In this document: piece by piece, positions 45,782 through 54,538 of the stretch
Layout of the letters: each line of letters opens with the position of its first letter
Numbering within the stretch: position 1 is the stretch's first letter
NCBI GenBank assembly: GCA_001604385.1
Contig: LVBK01000013.1
Location: 1 to 64,000 of the forward strand
DNA from: Spirochaetales bacterium Spiro_09
GTDB taxonomy: Bacteria; Spirochaetota; Spirochaetia; Treponematales; Treponemataceae
Direction: 5' to 3'
Length of the DNA stretch: 64,000 nt
Notes under the pieces: model-generated
Told to the model about the DNA's origin: nothing
What the model saw: the letters and a program-made list of their open reading frames with translations, nothing else
Databases searched by the model: none
Position numbers and translations under genes: made by a program

Positions 45782-46948
45782 TCAATCCAATACCGTAAAC
45801 GAAAGCAAACGGTTTTGTATCGGACCGCCGGAAATAACCGGTCGGCCGTTTTCTATGAATATATTTATTTCACTGCGAAAACCATATGTGTCGAAGTATA
45901 TACCCGGTTCAACCGAAAAACAGCTTCCCTCAAGAATGCAGCGATGATCGGGAAATTCAACAGAATCCAGATTGACACCAGAGCCGTGACACTGTGTATC
46001 AATGCCATGACCGGTACGATGACGGAGAGCAGAATCAGGCACATGTTGCAATAAAAATGAACGCACGAGTCGATCAAGTTCTGCTCCCGTCACCCTGCGT
46101 TCGCAGCGATACGCTTCATCAAGCGCACTGAAAACAAGATCCCGCGCAGTACACACCAGCGAGAATTCCCGCTCTATCGGCGAAGGGACCGTTTCGTCAC
46201 AATAGCCAACCCATGAAATGTCGGCATAGATACCGGACGGGTATTTCGCCCAAATATCAAATTGAACAATATCTCCGCGTGTAATCCGGCGGGTATCTTC
46301 CTGACAGGAATAGTGCGGATTCGCCGATGACCTCCCGGCACCCACTATCGGGGGGTGGTCTGTGACAAGCCCCTCACCCTCGAGAAGAGATATCAGAGCC
46401 GCTTGTACGTCAGATTCGCAAAGCTCCTTCGAAGCGCCAAAAGCGTCTACAATCATTCTCCATCCCTGATGCACAATGCTGTACAGGCTTTTCGCTGCAC
46501 GCATGTGACTTTCTATTCCGTTCCTGTCGAGGATACCATGTACACGCTGAACAAGTGGAGCAGCCGAAACACATTCGATACCGCACTGTACGGCCAGGTC
46601 GCGGGACGATGCGTCCATTGTCGAAAGAACGGGAATCATCGGATCGGAGAGAACTCCCATACGGGTTCCGGAAAGCGAAGCGAGTGCAGCCTCGAGCTGA
46701 TTACGGGATGAATACAGACGCGTTCTGCCCGGCAGGGATCGCAGAATATCGGGTTCAATTGCATGCACTATGGCAAGGGGTTCTCCATCTGAAAGAATCG
46801 CATAAAACCATGGGCGGGTAGATACAGAACCGCTTTCAAGACCGAGTAACCGGTCGGTAAGCGTATCCCGGTGTGCAAAATTGCAAAAAAGCCATCCGTC
46901 GAGCTCTTCGCGACGGATGGCTTCCCTGAAAACGGATAAATCAGGCAT
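45782..46948 (-). CDS. M24-family metallopeptidase (Xaa-Pro aminopeptidase-like)
   Basis: A 388-residue peptidase with a creatinase-type N-terminal domain and an M24 pita-bread C-terminal domain. The five metal ligands are seen in FDIWAK, ADISWVG, RTGHGID, SVEPGIY and RSEINIFI. Cleavage of an N-terminal residue before proline is the usual reaction, but the family also includes dipeptidases. AAGGA lies just before the ATG. It is separated from nrnA by 39 nt on the same strand, and the hypothetical exported protein gene lies upstream. Confidence 0.9.
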   Translation of the reverse strand: MPDLSVFREAIRREELDGWLFCNFAHRDTLTDRLLGLESGSVSTRPWFYAILSDGEPLAIVHAIEPDILRSLPGRTRLYSSRNQLEAALASLSGTRMGVLSDPMIPVLSTMDASSRDLAVQCGIECVSAAPLVQRVHGILDRNGIESHMRAAKSLYSIVHQGWRMIVDAFGASKELCESDVQAALISLLEGEGLVTDHPPIVGAGRSSANPHYSCQEDTRRITRGDIVQFDIWAKYPSGIYADISWVGYCDETVPSPIEREFSLVCTARDLVFSALDEAYRCERRVTGAELDRLVRSFLLQHVPDSALRHRTGHGIDTQCHGSGVNLDSVEFPDHRCILEGSCFSVEPGIYFDTYGFRSEINIFIENGRPVISGGPIQNRLLSFTVLD

Positions 46949-47008
46949 AGATTCCTTTTACTGAATGAATCTGTCAGTCACTTTGCCATGAAAGAAGACA
47001 CAACAGGG

Positions 47009-47416
47009 CTAAAATTTGATATCAAGCTTTTCTACTTCAAACTTCGAATCAAGATCTTCGCGCATACCCATAACGCCCCAAACCGGGTGCTTCAGGTTTT
47101 TCGGTACGACCACACGCACATGATTAAATTCACCTTCCTTTAGAACGATGGTCATGTACGGGGCAATGTCCCCGGTATACAGATTCATCATTGCACGTTG
47201 GTCACGGCGGTCAAGCCAGGTTTTCGGCACATAGGCTTCTCCTGTTTTCAAACCGGAGCGCCGGTAAATGACATAATATCCCTGTCGGTGCGGGAAAATC
47301 TTGAGTATCGGTACGTTGATGTAGTACATATCCGATTCTTGGGACGCGGCAGGAATGACCGCAAAAAAAGACAATACAATCATGAACGCAAGAATCAGAA
47401 GCACGGGCCTTTTCAT
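47009..47416 (-). CDS. Small exported protein of unknown function
   Basis: Function not recognised. The 135-residue protein has a clear signal peptide (about 1-25, ending PAASQES). The mature part is basic and beta-rich, including KIFPHRQGYYVIYRR and 'TGDIAPYMTIVLKEGEFNHVRVVVP'. It has no Cys and no lipobox, so it is probably periplasmic. CGGAGG precedes the ATG by 6 nt. It looks like a conserved treponemal protein but no domain could be named. Confidence 0.75.
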   Translation of the reverse strand: MKRPVLLILAFMIVLSFFAVIPAASQESDMYYINVPILKIFPHRQGYYVIYRRSGLKTGEAYVPKTWLDRRDQRAMMNLYTGDIAPYMTIVLKEGEFNHVRVVVPKNLKHPVWGVMGMREDLDSKFEVEKLDIKF

Positions 47417-47455
47417 AGTAAACCTCCGGATCTTACTTAATTATATAACCCACCC

Positions 47456-48394
47456 TTACAATGTTGCAAGCATAATTGCTTTAATAGTATGTTTGCGGTT
47501 TTCCGCCTGATCCCACGCCCTGCTTTTCGGACCGTCTATTACAGAGGCGGTCACCTCCTGGCCTTTGACTGCGGGAAGGCAGTGCAGGAAAATACAGGAT
47601 GGATTTTCGGTACGATCAAGGAGGGCGTCATTAACCTGATAGGGAGCGAGCAATTCCTTGCGGGCATCGGTCTGGGATTCTTCACCCATTGAAATCCAGA
47701 CATCGGTATACAGCGCGTCGGCACCACGTACTGCGTCAAGACTGTCTGAAACCGTAATATGTGCTCCGGAATTGTTGGCCCAAAGCTCGCATTCCTTTAA
47801 AAACTCGGGCCGGGGCGACAGTTGGGAGGGACAGACTACGGTCAAATTTATTCCTAATTTTGAACAAATAATGATAAGGGAGTGCACAACATTATTCCTG
47901 CCGTCGCCAACAAAGCAAACCTGTTTGCCTTCAACCCGTTCAAAGGCTTCCTGCAATGTCATGACATCAGCCAGAACCTGGGTCGGATGGTATTCATCGG
48001 TCAGACCGTTATATACGGGAACACCGGAATAGGAGGCAAGCGTTTCAACAGTTTTCTGGCTGTAGCCCCTGAACTCGATGGCGGAAAACATGCGGCCAAG
48101 CACTCTTGCCGTATCTTCAACGGATTCCTTGCTACCAAGCTGAATGTCCTGCGTGGACAAGAAAACAGGATGACCTCCTTCCTCTCCAAATGCGGTTTCA
48201 AAGGCGCAACGTGTCCTGGTAGAACGCTTTTCGAAAACGAGGGCAAGGGTTTTTCCCATAAAGCGATGGTGTACGTCTCCGTTTCGCGATGACTTCTTCG
48301 CCAAATGCGAAAGTTCAAGCAAGTACCTGATTTCCTCCGGTGACCAGTCTTTCCAGTTAACCAGAGATCTTCCTTTCAATGCGGCAGGATTCAT
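47456..48394 (-). CDS. argF: Ornithine carbamoyltransferase
   Basis: Joins ornithine and carbamoyl phosphate to citrulline, or runs backwards in the arginine deiminase pathway. The 312-residue protein has the carbamoyl-phosphate motif STRTRCAFE near residue 54, EYHPTQVLADVMT, and the ornithine-binding HCLPA near the C-terminus. No other arginine gene is in the window, so the anabolic or catabolic role (argF or arcB) cannot be decided. I use the ATG at 48394 with AAGGGG 6 nt upstream. Confidence 0.93.
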   Translation of the reverse strand: MNPAALKGRSLVNWKDWSPEEIRYLLELSHLAKKSSRNGDVHHRFMGKTLALVFEKRSTRTRCAFETAFGEEGGHPVFLSTQDIQLGSKESVEDTARVLGRMFSAIEFRGYSQKTVETLASYSGVPVYNGLTDEYHPTQVLADVMTLQEAFERVEGKQVCFVGDGRNNVVHSLIIICSKLGINLTVVCPSQLSPRPEFLKECELWANNSGAHITVSDSLDAVRGADALYTDVWISMGEESQTDARKELLAPYQVNDALLDRTENPSCIFLHCLPAVKGQEVTASVIDGPKSRAWDQAENRKHTIKAIMLATL

Positions 48395-48486
48395 AGCTTT
48401 CCCCTTGCTGTTCAAAAAAACTCGATTTTTATAGTATTTACGGTTATACTAGCAAGCTGTACACACGCTGTCAATCAGAGGTAATC

Positions 48487-50877
48487 ATGCTGTATATACA
48501 CGTCAGTCTCCGGTATCACCGCCAACTGGCACGAATAAGTCCGGAGACTGTTTCCTCCTTTTTCTCGACATTACAAGAATCCGTCAAGAATAACGGTGGA
48601 ACTGAATATACATCCTCACAAACATCAATCTACTGTTTTGACGAAAAATCGGTCGGCTTTGCCTTTGCGACATCGCGTGTAATCGGGGATATTCAGCAAA
48701 TTCTTGACCATCAGCGGGAACGCATTCGCGAATATTTTATTCTGGTAGACCGAATACCCGACACCAGTTCGTGTGAACAGGCTATCGACGCCGCAGGAAA
48801 ATTTCTGTGTACACCTCTTCCGGATGAAGGTGTATTAATTTCGGAAACAGCGGTACAGTTGCTTGATTCTTACATTAATACCGTTCCTCTAGCCGGAACC
48901 CTGCTCCGGGCATGTACCGGAAGCAAACTGATTCCTTACAGCACAGATACCCGCGATAAAAGCGAAGGTTCCGGGGATTTTTTCTGTCTCTTTCCAACCG
49001 ATCCGGATGACATGATTTCCCCTCTTATAGATTTTCTCGACCAGTCTCGATTTCCGCAACCGGACTCACCGTCCCGGCAAGCAGTCCGAATGTTCCAGGC
49101 CAACCGTTTTTCGCCTGCTCAACCGGAATTCCGTCTTGTCGCCTGTTATGAGTATATCAGTCTTTGTTTTGACAACTGGAGCAAGCAAAATGGACGCCTT
49201 CCCCTGCTCCGGCTGTACGGTCCCCATGCGACACGGGAGATGCAGGGTCATCTTGAAAAATTTCTTGAAGGAAGCTGCCGGTTCGAGAGTGACAATACTC
49301 CGGTACAGTACATGCCGATCGATTTCAAGAACATTCCGCGAGATTTACTTGAACTTGCCTATCTTTCGTACCGCTGCGTACAGTTTCTCTACGCCAGTGA
49401 GTATGAATCTTTTTTTGCTTCTATCGGGAAAAAGGGGGCCTTCATTCAATCCCTGGGGTCATGGTTGTATTCGTTCGGCTTTTTGTCGGATCCCTTCGAT
49501 TACCGTTCGTTGAATCGCGATACATATTCAAAACTGGTTGAACTGCTGGGATTCAAATGCGCCGACCTTGACAAGCTTCTTGCCCGCTGGTTGTGGAATA
49601 GTTATTTGAAAGGAATATTACAAGCAGGGTTTCCGCTCATGGAAATACTGGATAAGCTCGGTTTTTCAGTACCTGATTCATTTATGGTCAACTGCATCTA
49701 TCACGCACCCAATCCACAGGAAGCGGTAAACTCCCTGAACAGGCCCTTTTCGTCGACAAAGGTTGCACATGCAGTCAGGGAAAGCAACCGTTCATGGAAT
49801 CTGTATGAACGAGGTCTCTTTTCGGAAGCAGCTCTAGTTTCGAAAGAGTGTTTGCATACATTCCAGAAAGAACATATAGCCGCAGGAGAACACCGGACCT
49901 TTTCACTCATATCACGTTTATCCCTGGCACTCGGCAAAGGTGCCGATGCGGCTGTCTATCTTGAATACGCCTATGAAAGTGCTGAAAAACTGCATGATTA
50001 TGATTTTACACTTCAAACCAAATTCGATATGGCGATGGTGCATTTTTTAAATGGAAACCTGCCGATTGCAGCGACATTGCTCGATACCGTCGATAAAATG
50101 ATTGAGGCATGCTATGCAAAAGACTGGGAAATTGTCTGCTTGTTCATGAAAGGCCGCACCTCCTTTGAAATGGGTGACTACAAGAATGCCGCACTCATAT
50201 TTAACACCGCAACTACGTATGCCTCCGTACACCAGTTATCGGGTTCGATATGTTTGTGCAGAACATGGTACGCACGAACATTGTCGCATATGGGCAATTA
50301 TCAGGAAGCCGCAGATATTTTGGCGCAATGTACGCAGCACATTCCCGACGCATGGCTCTTCCTGGTTGAGGCAGGCATCCTGGCCCAAAAAAAATTGGGA
50401 GGTCTTGAATTTCCGGATTCCGTTGACCCTATGTTTACCACTTCCCAATTATCCGAAGGCGACAAAATAAGCTGGGTTACCGGATTTGAATGCGCCGAGG
50501 ACAGGGCATATTGTTCATCACCCGTGACGCGTACGGCAAGCAAAATGTATAGCGTGTTTATTATTGCCTACCGCTCGCTTTGTGCATCGAATCGTCCGGA
50601 TACCTCAGTTTTCATCAACATGACCGAGCTTGCAAGAAGCGCAACAGAACGTTCAGATCCATGGGCAGCCACTTACTGGTATTTATGGTACACTATTGGT
50701 AGACGGTGGAATTTCATAGAAGCCGCAGAAGGCGAAGCAGCCCTGAGCAGGGGATTCAAATTGCTGCAAAAAAGGACAAACGCTATACCCGACACTGTAG
50801 AACGCGAAGCATTCATGCAAAAACCGGTGTGGAACCGCAAGTTGTTTATGACCGCCCGGGACAATAAGCTCATCTGA
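48487..50877 (+). CDS. Large TPR-containing protein of unknown function
   Basis: Function not recognised. A 796-residue soluble protein. The N-terminal 160 residues (SSQTSIYCFDEKSVGFAFAT, then LISETAVQLLDSY) faintly resemble a class III nucleotide cyclase domain without the metal and base-binding residues. A middle helical domain follows. TPR-like repeats run from about residue 440 to 650, for example DYKNAALIFNTATTYA. No signal peptide. AGAGGT precedes the ATG. It may be a signalling scaffold; this is inference only. A tRNA gene follows 60 bases later. Confidence 0.7.
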   Translation: MLYIHVSLRYHRQLARISPETVSSFFSTLQESVKNNGGTEYTSSQTSIYCFDEKSVGFAFATSRVIGDIQQILDHQRERIREYFILVDRIPDTSSCEQAIDAAGKFLCTPLPDEGVLISETAVQLLDSYINTVPLAGTLLRACTGSKLIPYSTDTRDKSEGSGDFFCLFPTDPDDMISPLIDFLDQSRFPQPDSPSRQAVRMFQANRFSPAQPEFRLVACYEYISLCFDNWSKQNGRLPLLRLYGPHATREMQGHLEKFLEGSCRFESDNTPVQYMPIDFKNIPRDLLELAYLSYRCVQFLYASEYESFFASIGKKGAFIQSLGSWLYSFGFLSDPFDYRSLNRDTYSKLVELLGFKCADLDKLLARWLWNSYLKGILQAGFPLMEILDKLGFSVPDSFMVNCIYHAPNPQEAVNSLNRPFSSTKVAHAVRESNRSWNLYERGLFSEAALVSKECLHTFQKEHIAAGEHRTFSLISRLSLALGKGADAAVYLEYAYESAEKLHDYDFTLQTKFDMAMVHFLNGNLPIAATLLDTVDKMIEACYAKDWEIVCLFMKGRTSFEMGDYKNAALIFNTATTYASVHQLSGSICLCRTWYARTLSHMGNYQEAADILAQCTQHIPDAWLFLVEAGILAQKKLGGLEFPDSVDPMFTTSQLSEGDKISWVTGFECAEDRAYCSSPVTRTASKMYSVFIIAYRSLCASNRPDTSVFINMTELARSATERSDPWAATYWYLWYTIGRRWNFIEAAEGEAALSRGFKLLQKRTNAIPDTVEREAFMQKPVWNRKLFMTARDNKLI

Positions 50878-50896
50878 AAGCCCCAAAGCCCCCCGC

Positions 50897-50925
50897 TTGA
50901 CTTTTTTTAATCGTTTTGTTACTGT
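50897..50925 (+). promoter_or_regulatory. tRNA promoter
   Basis: TTGACT at 50897-50902, a 17-nt spacer and TACTGT at 50920-50925, 12 nt before the mature tRNA 5' end. Confidence 0.6.
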
Positions 50926-50937
50926 GACTTTCGTAAC

Positions 50938-51010
50938 GGCGGCATAGCTCAGTTGGTAGAGCATACGGCTCATATCCGTCAGGTCATAGGTTCAAGCCCT
51001 ATTGCCGCTA
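50938..51010 (+). tRNA. tRNA-Met (CAT anticodon)
   Basis: A 73-nt cloverleaf can be drawn. The acceptor is GGCGGCA with TGCCGCT (one G-U), the D-stem GCTC/GAGC, the anticodon stem ACGG/CCGT with loop CTCATAT, and the T-stem ATAGG/CCTAT with TTCAAGC loop, then discriminator A. CCA is not encoded. The anticodon is CAT. Elongator Met is favoured by overall similarity to bacterial tRNA-Met. An isoleucine tRNA with lysidine-modified CAT is possible. It is not initiator-like, because the acceptor ends pair. Confidence 0.92.
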
Positions 51011-51017
51011 CGACAAG

Positions 51018-51053
51018 GGTTGTCAGGTAAGTGTACCGGACAACCTTTTTTTT
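51018..51053 (+). terminator. Rho-independent terminator after the tRNA
   Basis: Stem GGTTGTC / GACAACC (51018-51024, 51039-51045), extended inside by GGTA / TACC, followed by eight T. Confidence 0.93.
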
Positions 51054-51274
51054 ATGCACACCCAAGAATCAGCCGGGTCAAGAATATCACACTCAAGAGC
51101 AAGTTACCGAAAACTCAAGAGTTGTTCATCCGGTTACAGAACAAGCGCTTCAAATAATCATCTTTTCTTAACCTCTTGCATAACCGATAGATACGAGGCC
51201 TCCATCTCCTATTGACCGGAATTGCTGACAGTACGAGAAATCAAAAAAAAAGAAAAATACCGATAATTCGCAGA

Positions 51275-51290
51275 TGGCATGATTTTTGCT
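51275..51290 (+). promoter_or_regulatory. Sigma-54 (RpoN) promoter
   Basis: TGGCATG-ATTT-TTGCT matches the -24/-12 consensus TGGCAYR-N4-TTGCW at every defined position, with GG and GC 10 nt apart. The predicted start is near 51301, giving a 17-nt leader that holds the AAGGAGG ribosome-binding site of the next gene. The 220 bp between the tRNA terminator and this site hold nothing else I can name, but could carry an activator site. Confidence 0.75.
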
Positions 51291-51317
51291 GGTTCTATAT
51301 TCCCCAAGGAGGAATAT

Positions 51318-52172
51318 ATGACAGATCAAGAATTGGCACGTATCATGGCCGTATATTGTGCCGAACCAAACCCGGACATGCTCGGAAAACTGGTCAACCA
51401 GGTGGCTGAATTTCTTTATTTTAATATCGGTCAATACCGGTTGCGTATGATGGATGAAGACTTCAGAGGTGATTTCATCGTTTGGATATATCCGCGACTC
51501 TCCGTCATCATCAATCGGTATTCAGCCGAACGCGCGCTTTTTAAAACATATCTGCGCGGCATTATCAGCACCTCCTGGTATAATTTTTTACGCCAGCGAA
51601 TTAAAACCACTGCCAAGGAACGTGTCGTAGAACAGGAGGAAGAAACCAGACTGTTAAGCATTGAAGCCGAAGGGTATACCCGTTCAGAACAGCTGGGAAT
51701 CATGACAGCATTTGAACAACCCGGCACACCGAAAATGAAAGCGATAAAACGACGTTCACTCCTGTTGCTCGCATGCAAGGCAGGCAGACAAATAGGTGAT
51801 GAAGATATTGAGAAAGTAGCCAGAACCTGCAATATATCCGTACCCTACCTGCAAAACAAGATTGAGGTATTAAGAAAAGAATGCAGCAAAATTGAGGATA
51901 AGTTCTTCAAAAAGCAGGAGAACAGATACTATTACTATTTGCGCGCTCGTCGATGTCTGGTTGAAATGAGTTACCACGATCCGGTAAGCGCAACCTATGC
52001 ACGTTTAAAAGAAGAATACGCCTGGTGCAGGAAACGTATACAGGTACTTGATATTGAACGTCGAAGACTGTCCCGCGGGCCAAGCAACCGATTGATAGCC
52101 CGGTGTCTTGAAATACCACGGGGAACCGTAGATGCAAGTCTTGCACATGCACAACAGCGCTGGTATCCTTGA
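51318..52172 (+). CDS. Divergent sigma-70-like protein
   Basis: A 284-residue protein whose N-terminal half resembles sigma-70 region 2: 'DEDFRGDFIVWIYPRLSVIINRYSAERALFKTYLRGIISTSWYNFLRQ' is similar in pattern to the core-binding and -10-melting helices. The C-terminal 40 residues look like a region 4 HTH (NRLIARCLEIPRGTVDASL). The linker (about 110-240) is longer than in ECF sigma factors. I infer an alternative or regulatory sigma factor. A consensus sigma-54 promoter drives it, so it could form a sigma cascade. AAGGAGG lies 5 nt before the ATG. It is followed by rdgB. Confidence 0.6.
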   Translation: MTDQELARIMAVYCAEPNPDMLGKLVNQVAEFLYFNIGQYRLRMMDEDFRGDFIVWIYPRLSVIINRYSAERALFKTYLRGIISTSWYNFLRQRIKTTAKERVVEQEEETRLLSIEAEGYTRSEQLGIMTAFEQPGTPKMKAIKRRSLLLLACKAGRQIGDEDIEKVARTCNISVPYLQNKIEVLRKECSKIEDKFFKKQENRYYYYLRARRCLVEMSYHDPVSATYARLKEEYAWCRKRIQVLDIERRRLSRGPSNRLIARCLEIPRGTVDASLAHAQQRWYP

Positions 52173-52177
52173 CCATC

Positions 52178-52768
52178 ATGAAGATATATTTTGCGTCAGG
52201 TAATTCACACAAACGGGAGGAAATGGCCCGTATTTTTCAGCCTCATTCCATTGTTTTGCCCTCGGACGAGGGCATTTCATTCAATCCCGAAGAAACAGAA
52301 AACAGTTTTTTTGGCAACTCACTTTTAAAAGCCAGGGCCTTGTGGGAAATTGTACAAAAACCTGTTCTGGCAGATGATTCAGGCATTTGTGTCGACGCAC
52401 TTAATGGAGCACCCGGCATCTATTCCGCACGTTTTGGCTCTGAGAATGGCATTGAATTGTCATCCGGACAACGAAATGAACTGCTCTTGTCACGAATGAA
52501 AGGAATCACGAACAGAACAAGCCGGTTTGTGTGCAGTATGGTACTCTATTTGGGGAAGGACCGGTTTATCAACGTTCAGGAAACTCTCGAAGGAGTCCTT
52601 ATCGACAGAGAACTGGGAACAGGAGGTTTTGGCTATGATCCGGTGCTTTTTGTGCCATCCTACAATAAAACAGTTGCACAAATGACTGCAGAAGAAAAGG
52701 ATGCGTGCTCGCACAGAGGAAAGGCAGGACGCTTGCTTGTACGATTGCTGACAGATGACATTACATGA
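52178..52768 (+). CDS. rdgB: XTP/dITP diphosphatase (Ham1/RdgB)
   Basis: Removes non-canonical purine nucleoside triphosphates such as XTP and dITP from the pool. The 196-residue protein has the N-terminal SGNSHKREEM substrate motif, ADDSGICVDALNGAPGIYSARF near residue 67, and the GTGGFGYDPVLFVPSYNKTVAQM segment. Normal family length. The ATG at 52178 lies 5 nt after the stop of the sigma-like gene, so both belong to the sigma-54-driven transcript. Confidence 0.94.
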   Translation: MKIYFASGNSHKREEMARIFQPHSIVLPSDEGISFNPEETENSFFGNSLLKARALWEIVQKPVLADDSGICVDALNGAPGIYSARFGSENGIELSSGQRNELLLSRMKGITNRTSRFVCSMVLYLGKDRFINVQETLEGVLIDRELGTGGFGYDPVLFVPSYNKTVAQMTAEEKDACSHRGKAGRLLVRLLTDDIT

Positions 52769-52791
52769 CATGGATTTTCCTGAAACATTGG

Positions 52792-52827
52792 TGCATCCCG
52801 TACCGGCAACAGACGATACCGGATGCA
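52792..52827. terminator. Weak hairpin between convergent rdgB and methyltransferase genes
   Basis: TGCATCC / GGATGCA stem with a 22-nt loop that can partly pair internally. It has no T-run on either side, so a terminator role is only suggested by its position between convergent genes. Confidence 0.3.
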
Positions 52828-52832
52828 TCGCG

Positions 52833-53498
52833 TTACTCCCGAATGAAAAAATGTATATGAGGACCCGAACATCCGGACCACCTGAAACCCGCTCTGGATG
52901 CAAGCTGACAAAGAGCTTCCTTGGTGTAAAACGCAACATGAGTGATATCCTGTCGATACCACCAGGAGTTGAAGTACACACGGTTATCCCCATTTTCCGA
53001 GGGTAAGGTACGGGTCCCAATCGCGCAAAGACCTCCAGAGCGAACAGACTCATATAAACCCGCAAAACCTTCTTCCGGATTAGTAAAATGTTCTGCGACC
53101 TCGAGGCAGGTCACGATATCTGCCCCTCCCTCAAACGAAGGAGTATCTGCGCTAAAAAGGGGATCCCAGCCCCTGCATTGTATACCCTTTTCCTCTAACA
53201 GCATTACAAGTGCAGGCACAGGCCCGCAGCCGAAATCGAACACCTTACAGGAGGCAAGTCCTATAGCGTGTGCATGGGCTGATACTGCATTCCAGAAGGA
53301 TTCAAGATAGGTGCGGTATCCCGTATTTGACAGGGTATTATTATGAAGTTGATAGCGTTTCTTTTCGGTTTCCCTGTCCGGCACACAGCCGGCATCCATA
53401 AAAATGGACTTACATTGTACACAATAATGATACAATCGCTCACCTGCCATAAAGGGCTCACATTGGGGTTCACGACAGAAAATACAGTTTTTTATCAT
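52833..53498 (-). CDS. Class I SAM-dependent methyltransferase with N-terminal zinc ribbon
   Basis: A 221-residue protein. The first 35 residues hold CIFC and CVQC pairs (zinc ribbon). The SAM-binding motif I is VFDFGCGPVPALVMLL near residue 86, followed by ADIVTCLEVAEHF. The substrate is unknown. Relatives occur next to flagellar or cell-envelope genes and may act on proteins or lipids. I use the ATG at 53498. The ribosome-binding site is poor and a TTG at 53519 is the alternative. Its 5' region overlaps the sigma-28 promoter of the flagellin gene on the other strand. Confidence 0.8.
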   Translation of the reverse strand: MIKNCIFCREPQCEPFMAGERLYHYCVQCKSIFMDAGCVPDRETEKKRYQLHNNTLSNTGYRTYLESFWNAVSAHAHAIGLASCKVFDFGCGPVPALVMLLEEKGIQCRGWDPLFSADTPSFEGGADIVTCLEVAEHFTNPEEGFAGLYESVRSGGLCAIGTRTLPSENGDNRVYFNSWWYRQDITHVAFYTKEALCQLASRAGFRWSGCSGPHIHFFIRE

Positions 53499-53515
53499 AT
53501 TTTGGGTGTTTATCC

Positions 53516-53543
53516 TCAAGTTTTCACTTCCTTATGCCGATAA
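53516..53543 (+). promoter_or_regulatory. Sigma-28 (FliA) promoter of the first flagellin gene
   Basis: TCAAGTTT (7 of 8 to TAAAGTTT) at 53516-53523, a 12-nt spacer and a perfect GCCGATAA at 53536-53543. The predicted start is about 53550, giving a leader of about 125 nt. Confidence 0.85.
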
Positions 53544-53590
53544 AGAGTCAGGGGTAAGACTATTCTTTTTGAATGGCCTTATCAATACTG

Positions 53591-53616
53591 GACCAGCGGG
53601 TACATGGACCTGTCAC
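53591..53616 (+). promoter_or_regulatory. CsrA-like site in the leader of the first flagellin
   Basis: GTACATGGACCT at 53600-53611 matches RUACARGGAUGU at 9 of 12 positions. It lies in the loop of a stem formed by ACCAGC and GCTGGT (about 53591-53622). A second GGA is in the ribosome-binding site GGAGG. Confidence 0.4.
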
Positions 53617-53677
53617 TGCTGGTTCGGGCGGCACTCATGGATGAATGCCGTTAGAAGTATTCCACGGAGGAATAACT

Positions 53678-54538
53678 ATGGTTATCAACCACAACCTTTC
53701 TGCAATGTTCGCTCAGCGAACTCTCGGCGTCACCAACGGTGCAATCGGCAATGACATTTCAAAACTGTCTTCCGGTTTACGCATCAACAAAGCGGGTGAC
53801 GATGCTTCCGGTCTTGCGGTATCAGAAAAAATGCGCAGCCAGATTCGCGGTTTGAATCAGGCATCACAAAACGCATCCAATGGTATCAGCTTTATCCAGG
53901 CAACCGAGGGATATCTGCAGGAAACCACCGACATTCTGCAAAGAATTCGCGAACTGGCTGTTCAGTCTTCAAACGGAATCTATTCCGCTGAAGATCGTAT
54001 GCAGATCCAGGTCGAGGTTTCCCAGCTCGTGGCTGAAGTAGACAGAATTGCAAGCTCCGCACAGTTCAATGGAATGAACATGCTGACCGGCCGGTTTGCC
54101 CGCGAAACAGGTGAAAACCAGATTACCGGTTCAATGTGGTTCCACATCGGTGCAAACATGGACCAGCGCGTCCGTGCGTACATCGGTACAATGACCAGCG
54201 CGGCGCTCGGCATCCGCAATCTTGGTGACGAAACAATCATGACACTTGAGAGCGCAGATTCTGCCAACCGCAGTATTGGCGTACTCGATGAAGCCCTGAA
54301 AACAGTCAACAAGCAGCGTGCCGATCTTGGTGCATATCAAAACCGCCTGTCACACGCTGTCAGCGGTTTGAATATTGCATCGGAAAACCTCTCTGCAGCA
54401 GAATCCCGCATTCGTGATACCGATATGGCCAAGGCCATGGTCGAGTACACAAAGAATCAGGTTCTTTCGCAGTCTGGTACTGCAATGCTTGCCCAGGCTA
54501 ACGCAAATAGCCAGCAAGTCTTGTCGCTTCTCCGATAA
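53678..54538 (+). CDS. flaB: Flagellin FlaB (first copy), periplasmic flagellar filament core
   Basis: Core subunit of the periplasmic flagella. The 286-residue protein has typical conserved flagellin ends: [15 protein letters not shown] and [25 protein letters not shown] at the N-terminus, and '[28 protein letters not shown]' at the C-terminus, with a short middle as in spirochaetal FlaB. There is no signal peptide, as expected for type III export. The ATG at 53678 has GGAGG 7 nt upstream. It is driven by a sigma-28 promoter and followed by a related flagellin. Confidence 0.97.
   Translation: MVINHNLSAMFAQRTLGVTNGAIGNDISKLSSGLRINKAGDDASGLAVSEKMRSQIRGLNQASQNASNGISFIQATEGYLQETTDILQRIRELAVQSSNGIYSAEDRMQIQVEVSQLVAEVDRIASSAQFNGMNMLTGRFARETGENQITGSMWFHIGANMDQRVRAYIGTMTSAALGIRNLGDETIMTLESADSANRSIGVLDEALKTVNKQRADLGAYQNRLSHAVSGLNIASENLSAAESRIRDTDMAKAMVEYTKNQVLSQSGTAMLAQANANSQQVLSLLR

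Noticed and set aside
50938-51010. Initiator tRNA
   Set aside because: Position 1 pairs with 72 (G-U) and the anticodon stem lacks the three G-C pairs of initiator tRNA.
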